A DNA stretch of 7,897 nt, from assembly GCA_021790375.1 (NCBI GenBank), contig JAJYEB010000079.1:1-7897 (forward strand), written 5' to 3'. Origin of the DNA: Chloroflexota bacterium (lineage in GTDB: Bacteria; Chloroflexota; Limnocylindria; Limnocylindrales; CSP1-4). Below are positions 4,086 through 7,897 of this stretch, in pieces. Under the pieces are notes generated by a model. That model was not told where the DNA came from. It was given only the letters and a program-made list of their open reading frames with translations, and ran no database searches. Numbering within the stretch: the first letter of the stretch is position 1; the number at the start of each line of letters is the position of its first letter. Position numbers and translations under genes: made by a program.

Positions 4086-7000
4086 ATGCAGGTCGTGGGC
4101 AGGGAGCGTGAGCTGGGCCGCCTGGGAGCCGCCCTCGAGCGCGCGGCCGCCGGCAGGCTCTCGCGGGCAGTGGTGACCGGTGCCACCGGCATGGGCATCA
4201 GCACGCTCCTGTCCGAGCTCGAGCGACGCCTCGCCGGTGAACCCGGGGTCATCGTGGCGAGGGGAGCGGCGGTCGAGCCACGTTCCGGGCATCCGTACGC
4301 CGCGCTCTCCGCGGCGCTGGAGGGGCCCATCTCCTCCCTCCCCGACTCGCGCCTGCCCGAGGTGCTGGGTCCCGCCGCCGACGAGATCGCGCTGCTCCTG
4401 CCCGACATGGCCGCGAGAATCCGGCTCGCCTGCCCCATGGACGTGCCCATGCAGTCGGCGCCGGACCAGCGCCGGGGCCGACTCGTCGAGGGCGTGCTCG
4501 GGGTGCTCGGCCGGCTGGCCCCGGGCGGTGCCGCGCTGCTCGCGCTCGACGACCTCCATTGGGCCGACCCGGGAACCCGGGCGTTCGTGGAGTTCATGCT
4601 CGGGCTCGACGTGGCGCTCCCGGTCTGCCTGGTGGTCTCGTACCACGACGACGAGCTGGACCGGCGGCACCCCTTCGGCCCGGTCGCCGCCGCGCTCGCG
4701 GAGCACCCCTCCGTCGAACGAATCGAGCTCGAGCCGTTCCGGCCGGACGAGCTGCTGCGCTTCATCGAGGTCGAATCGGGCGAGCGGCCGACCGCGGGCC
4801 TGTTCGCCGCGATCGTCGAGCGCTCCGGCGGCAATCCACTCGTGGCCGACCAGCTGCTGGCGGCACGCCGCTTCGTCCCGGGAGCACGGCTCTCGGACAC
4901 CTTCGACGAGCTCATCGAATCGCGCCTCGCGCTGCTCGGAACCGCGGCCGCGCGGTGGATCCGCGTGCTGGCCGCCGTGCGGCGCCCCATCGAGTCGCAG
5001 TCGCTCGTGGGCATGCGCCTTCCCGATGGAACCCTGACCGAGCGCGGGCTGCCCGAAGCGGTGGAGAGCGGCCTCGCGACGCAGGACGACGGGCGGGTGC
5101 GCATCGCGCAGGAACGGTACGCGGAGACGATCGAATCGCTGCTCGACCCCATCGGACGACAGGCGATCCACGCGGCGATCGCCGGCCGGCTTCCGGGCCC
5201 GCCCGCCGAGCAGACCTGGCACTGGGAGCGCGCGCTGCGGCTCGACCGGGCGCGGGACGGCCACGTCGCGGCGGGAGTCGCGGCCGAGGCGCTGGACCCG
5301 GGCGGCACGGCGCTGGAGCACTACCTGCGGGCGCTCGAGCTGGACACGCTCGAGCGGCGCGGCGGCCGGGGCGCGGCCGGGGGCGGGACGTGGGAGCGCG
5401 CCGTGGAGGGCTTCGACCGGCCGACGCTGCTCGCCCGGGCGGCCGATGCCGCCTTCGTCGACGGCGCATTCCGGCAGGCCTCGGCGCTGGCAGCTCGGGC
5501 GATCGACGCGCGGGCGGCAACCACCGCGCTCGCCGGCGTCGGGGCCCGCGGCCGCGAGGCCCGGGGCAGCCGGGCGATGGAGCTGGCGTCCCTCTACGAA
5601 CGGCTGGGGCGCTACCGCTGGGCGGCCGGCGAGATCGACGAAGCCCTTTCGGCGTTCCGCACGGGGGCCCAGCTGGTCCCCCCCGACCCGTCTCCCGAGC
5701 GCTCCCGGGTCCTCGGCGCACTCGCCCAGGCGCTGATGCTCGAGGGTCGCTTCGACGAGAGCGCCCGGTGGGCGCGCGAGGCGATCGAATCGGCGCAGGC
5801 GACCGGCCAAGCGGCGCTCGCTGAGCTCGGCCATGCCACCTGCACGCTCGGCGTGGACGACGCGTACCTGGGTGACCTGGAGGGTGGGCTGGCACTGCTG
5901 CGCGAGGCGGCGGCCCTTGCCAGGCGGGCGGGCAGGCTCGACGACCTGATGCGCGCGTACGCCAACCAGACCACGCTCCTCGAACTCGGCTCCCGGCGGT
6001 CGGAGGCGCTCGCGGTGGTGGACGAGGGGATCGCCGAGGCACGTCGCTGGGGGCAGGAGGCGGTCTACGGCGCGTTCCTCCGCGGCAACGGCGGCGACAC
6101 GCTCTTCGTGCTGGGCCGGTGGGCCGAGTCCGAGGCGATGTGCCACCAGGCACTGGAGTGGAGCCCGTCGGGCGTGGCCCGGTTCAACCCGCTGCTCTGG
6201 CTCACCTCGGTGCGCGTCGAGTCGGCGTCCGACGAGGAGGCAGGCAGGCTCCTGGGCCAGCTCCTCCTGCAGCAGGAGTCGGTGGCAGATCCCCAGGGCA
6301 TCGCCGACGTCCAGCGCGCCACGGTGAGCTTTGCGCTGTGGCGCGACGATGTGCAGGACGCGCGGCGCGCGGCGGAGCGTGGCTGGTCGCAGGTGCTGCG
6401 GAGCGACGACTGGGCCCAGACGGCGGCGGCGGCGTCGACGGCGGTGGAGGTGGCGGCCGCCGTGGCCGAGGCCGCCATCGAGCGGCGCGACCGCGATGCG
6501 GTCGAGGAGGCACTGGCATGGGCCGACGCCGTGCTGGTGGAGGCGCAGAGCCGCGTGGAGGCGAGCGGCACCTCGCCGGCACTCGGCGCGAGGCGGGAGG
6601 CCGATCTGCACCTGGCGACGGCGCGCGCCCACCGGACACGGATCGCCGGACCGTCGGACCCCGCCACCTGGGCGGATATCGCCGAGCGGTGGGCGGCGGT
6701 GCCGAGCCCGTACCGGGTGGCTCATGCGCGGTGGCGCGAGGCGGAGGCGGTGCTGCGGACGCGGCCCGACACGCCCGGCGCGCGAGCGGACAGGACACGC
6801 GCACGACAGGCGCTGCTCGAGGCGTGGCGGATCGCCGGGGACCTGGGTGCCGGACCGCTGCGCCGGGAGCTCGCCCGGCTGGCGTCGCGCGCCCGGATCA
6901 GGCTGCCCGATGCGGAGGGAGCAATGGCGCCGGAACCCGCCCGGCCCGAGAGAGCCCTGCCGGAGCCTGCCCGTCCGGACGGGGAGCGAACCGGTGCCGG

Positions 7001-7307
7001 GTCGACCTTCGATCGCGACCGCCCGGGACTCGCCATGCGCCTCGCCGGACCGACCGGCCCGCCCGAGGCGGCTCCCGCCGACCCGTTCAACCTCAGCCCG
7101 CGCGAGAAGGAGGTCCTCGGGGTGCTTGCCGAGGGCCGCTCCAACCGGGAGATCGCGCAGCGGCTGTTCATCAGCGAGCGCACGGTGGCGGTGCACGTTG
7201 GCAACATCCTGGCGAAGCTCGGGGTCTCCGGCCGGGTCGAGGCCGCGACGGTGGCGTGGCGCCTGGGCCTGGGATCCGTGCCGCGGCCGCCGACGCGGAG
7301 GCCCTGA
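4086..7307 (+). CDS. Large ATPase-TPR LuxR-family transcriptional regulator (LAL/MalT-like) with degenerate Walker A
   Basis: 1073-residue cytoplasmic regulator of the LAL type, in which an N-terminal ATPase module senses a signal and a C-terminal LuxR helix-turn-helix binds DNA. An N-terminal VGREREL box (4-10) opens an AAA_16-like domain. The P-loop reads GATGMGIST at 32-40, with Ile38 where Lys is expected. Walker B LLALDD at 151-156 is intact, while the usual YR of the later TYRSDEL-type motif is YH (186-187). RSGGNPLVADQLL follows at 246-258. TPR-like helical pairs occupy about 498-695, for example LYERLGRYRWAAGEIDEAL and ALMLEGRFDESARWAREAI. A Pro/Arg/Glu linker precedes the LuxR domain (LSPREKEVL...NREIAQRLFISERTVAVHVGNIL, 1003-1063). 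It is divergent from the exporter/methylase operon, hence the likely regulator of it. The start is set by a -10 box 6 nt upstream. Confidence 0.9.
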   Translation: MQVVGRERELGRLGAALERAAAGRLSRAVVTGATGMGISTLLSELERRLAGEPGVIVARGAAVEPRSGHPYAALSAALEGPISSLPDSRLPEVLGPAADEIALLLPDMAARIRLACPMDVPMQSAPDQRRGRLVEGVLGVLGRLAPGGAALLALDDLHWADPGTRAFVEFMLGLDVALPVCLVVSYHDDELDRRHPFGPVAAALAEHPSVERIELEPFRPDELLRFIEVESGERPTAGLFAAIVERSGGNPLVADQLLAARRFVPGARLSDTFDELIESRLALLGTAAARWIRVLAAVRRPIESQSLVGMRLPDGTLTERGLPEAVESGLATQDDGRVRIAQERYAETIESLLDPIGRQAIHAAIAGRLPGPPAEQTWHWERALRLDRARDGHVAAGVAAEALDPGGTALEHYLRALELDTLERRGGRGAAGGGTWERAVEGFDRPTLLARAADAAFVDGAFRQASALAARAIDARAATTALAGVGARGREARGSRAMELASLYERLGRYRWAAGEIDEALSAFRTGAQLVPPDPSPERSRVLGALAQALMLEGRFDESARWAREAIESAQATGQAALAELGHATCTLGVDDAYLGDLEGGLALLREAAALARRAGRLDDLMRAYANQTTLLELGSRRSEALAVVDEGIAEARRWGQEAVYGAFLRGNGGDTLFVLGRWAESEAMCHQALEWSPSGVARFNPLLWLTSVRVESASDEEAGRLLGQLLLQQESVADPQGIADVQRATVSFALWRDDVQDARRAAERGWSQVLRSDDWAQTAAAASTAVEVAAAVAEAAIERRDRDAVEEALAWADAVLVEAQSRVEASGTSPALGARREADLHLATARAHRTRIAGPSDPATWADIAERWAAVPSPYRVAHARWREAEAVLRTRPDTPGARADRTRARQALLEAWRIAGDLGAGPLRRELARLASRARIRLPDAEGAMAPEPARPERALPEPARPDGERTGAGSTFDRDRPGLAMRLAGPTGPPEAAPADPFNLSPREKEVLGVLAEGRSNREIAQRLFISERTVAVHVGNILAKLGVSGRVEAATVAWRLGLGSVPRPPTRRP

Positions 7308-7353
7308 GGCGCGAAGGATCGGCCGCCGAACCGTCGCCCGCCCTCGACCGTCC

Positions 7354-7375
7354 CCGGCGCGTTGCGCCGGCTTTT
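7354..7375 (+). terminator. Rho-independent terminator after the regulator
   Basis: A perfect 7-bp stem, CCGGCGC/GCGCCGG, with a 3-nt loop (7361-7363) is followed by CTTTTC. It begins 47 nt past the regulator stop. The T-run is short (four), so efficiency is uncertain, but T-runs are very rare in this GC-rich window. It separates the regulator from the next gene. Confidence 0.75.
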
Positions 7376-7392
7376 CGGAGAGAATGCAGTTC

Positions 7393-7897
7393 ATGGAGAC
7401 ACGTGCTCGGTCCCTCTTCGGCCTGGTGGTCGTGCCCCTGGTCGCCTCTCTCGTGCTCGCCGCATGCGCGTCCGCGGCCGGTCCCGGCTGGACCTACGTC
7501 CCTCCCGCGGCCACGCAGCAGGCGGTGGCCGCGGCGGCATCGGGCGCTGCCGGTGCATCCGGCGCCCCGGCGGCATCCAGTGCTGCTCCGGCCTCCGGCG
7601 CCCCCGCCGCGTCCGCGCCGGCCGGCGGAACCGCGAGCGGTGCACCGTCGGCGTCGAGTGCGCCGTCCGCGTCGGGTGCGGCGGCCGGCGGAACTGCCGC
7701 CAACGAGATCGATCTCGTCGAGACGTCCTCGCTGCAGATCACCAACCCGGCGGGGCAGGTGGTCAGCAGCATCACGGTCCGGAAGGGGCAGACCTACCAC
7801 TTCAGGATCACGAACACCGCCGGGTTCGTCCACAACTTCTACGTGGGCAAGGTGAGCGACCTCGAGGCCGGCAACATCGCGAACCTCACCGGCACGG
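7393..7897 (+). CDS. Lipoprotein with cupredoxin-like domain (3' end beyond window)
   Basis: The first 168 residues of an exported lipoprotein are visible. The signal peptide (METRARSLFG, then a hydrophobic core at about 9-21) ends in the lipobox LAAC with Cys25. A GPGWTYVPP segment (30-38) is followed by a low-complexity Ala/Ser/Gly/Pro linker at about 43-103, which would hold the domain away from the membrane. From about 105, NEIDLVETSSLQI, ITVRKGQTYHFRITN and FVHNFYVG fit the first strands of a cupredoxin, with His147 where the first copper-ligand His is expected. The Cys-His-Met cluster would lie past the window edge, so copper binding is unproven. An alternative in-frame ATG is at 7384. 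GGAG at 7377-7380 is 12 nt from the chosen ATG (long) and 3 nt from the other (short), so the start is not certain. The gene lies just after a terminator and probably has its own promoter. Confidence 0.82.
   Translation, partial: METRARSLFGLVVVPLVASLVLAACASAAGPGWTYVPPAATQQAVAAAASGAAGASGAPAASSAAPASGAPAASAPAGGTASGAPSASSAPSASGAAAGGTAANEIDLVETSSLQITNPAGQVVSSITVRKGQTYHFRITNTAGFVHNFYVGKVSDLEAGNIANLTGT

Noticed and set aside
4043..5308. N-terminal extension of the exporter frame to 5308 or to the ATG at 4087
   Set aside because: The extension is Ser/Arg-rich with no membrane segments and runs antisense through the regulator. The GTG at 4042 has a well-placed -10 box.
3999..7394. 1131-codon leftward open frame antisense to the regulator
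   Set aside because: A GC-rich shadow. The opposite strand encodes recognisable ATPase, TPR and LuxR motifs, while this frame has only His/Arg/Pro-rich sequence.

Overview
The window is very GC-rich, with strong G/C preference at third codon positions. It carries two lipoprotein genes with Ala-rich signal peptides, a large ATPase/TPR/LuxR regulator, and start codons placed directly behind TAnnnT -10 boxes (leaderless genes). This fits a free-living high-GC bacterium, either Chloroflexota (Limnocylindria-like) or Actinomycetota. No marker gene is present, so this is an inference from style.

Layout, left to right. (1) A leftward gene (66-500) encodes a small lipoprotein with a carboxypeptidase-regulatory-like beta-sandwich domain. 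(2) A gene-free stretch of about 1.1 kb (501-1619) is almost entirely tandem repeats: a G-rich 36-bp pair with a G-quadruplex motif, an exact 88-bp duplication, a 15/16-bp array, a 49-bp array, a 28-bp array and a 45-bp array. The 88-, 15/16- and 49-bp arrays share a GGCGCT core. (3) A leftward two-gene operon (4042 down to 1620) encodes a major facilitator superfamily exporter followed, through an ATGA overlap, by a DPPY-type DNA methyltransferase with no visible restriction partner. (4) A rightward gene (4086-7307) encodes a 1073-residue LuxR-family regulator whose Walker A lysine is replaced by isoleucine. Only 43 bp separate its start from the divergent exporter start, and the two promoters overlap. 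(5) A rho-independent terminator (7354-7375) is followed by the start of a rightward lipoprotein gene with a cupredoxin-like domain (7393 to the window end).

How they may work together: the regulator and the exporter/methylase operon are transcribed back to back from interlocked promoters. The regulator is therefore the obvious candidate to control that operon and itself. The two lipoproteins look like independent surface proteins. I see no complete defence system, mobile element, CRISPR array or RNA gene. The most unusual part of the window is the composite minisatellite block, together with the degenerate P-loop of the regulator.
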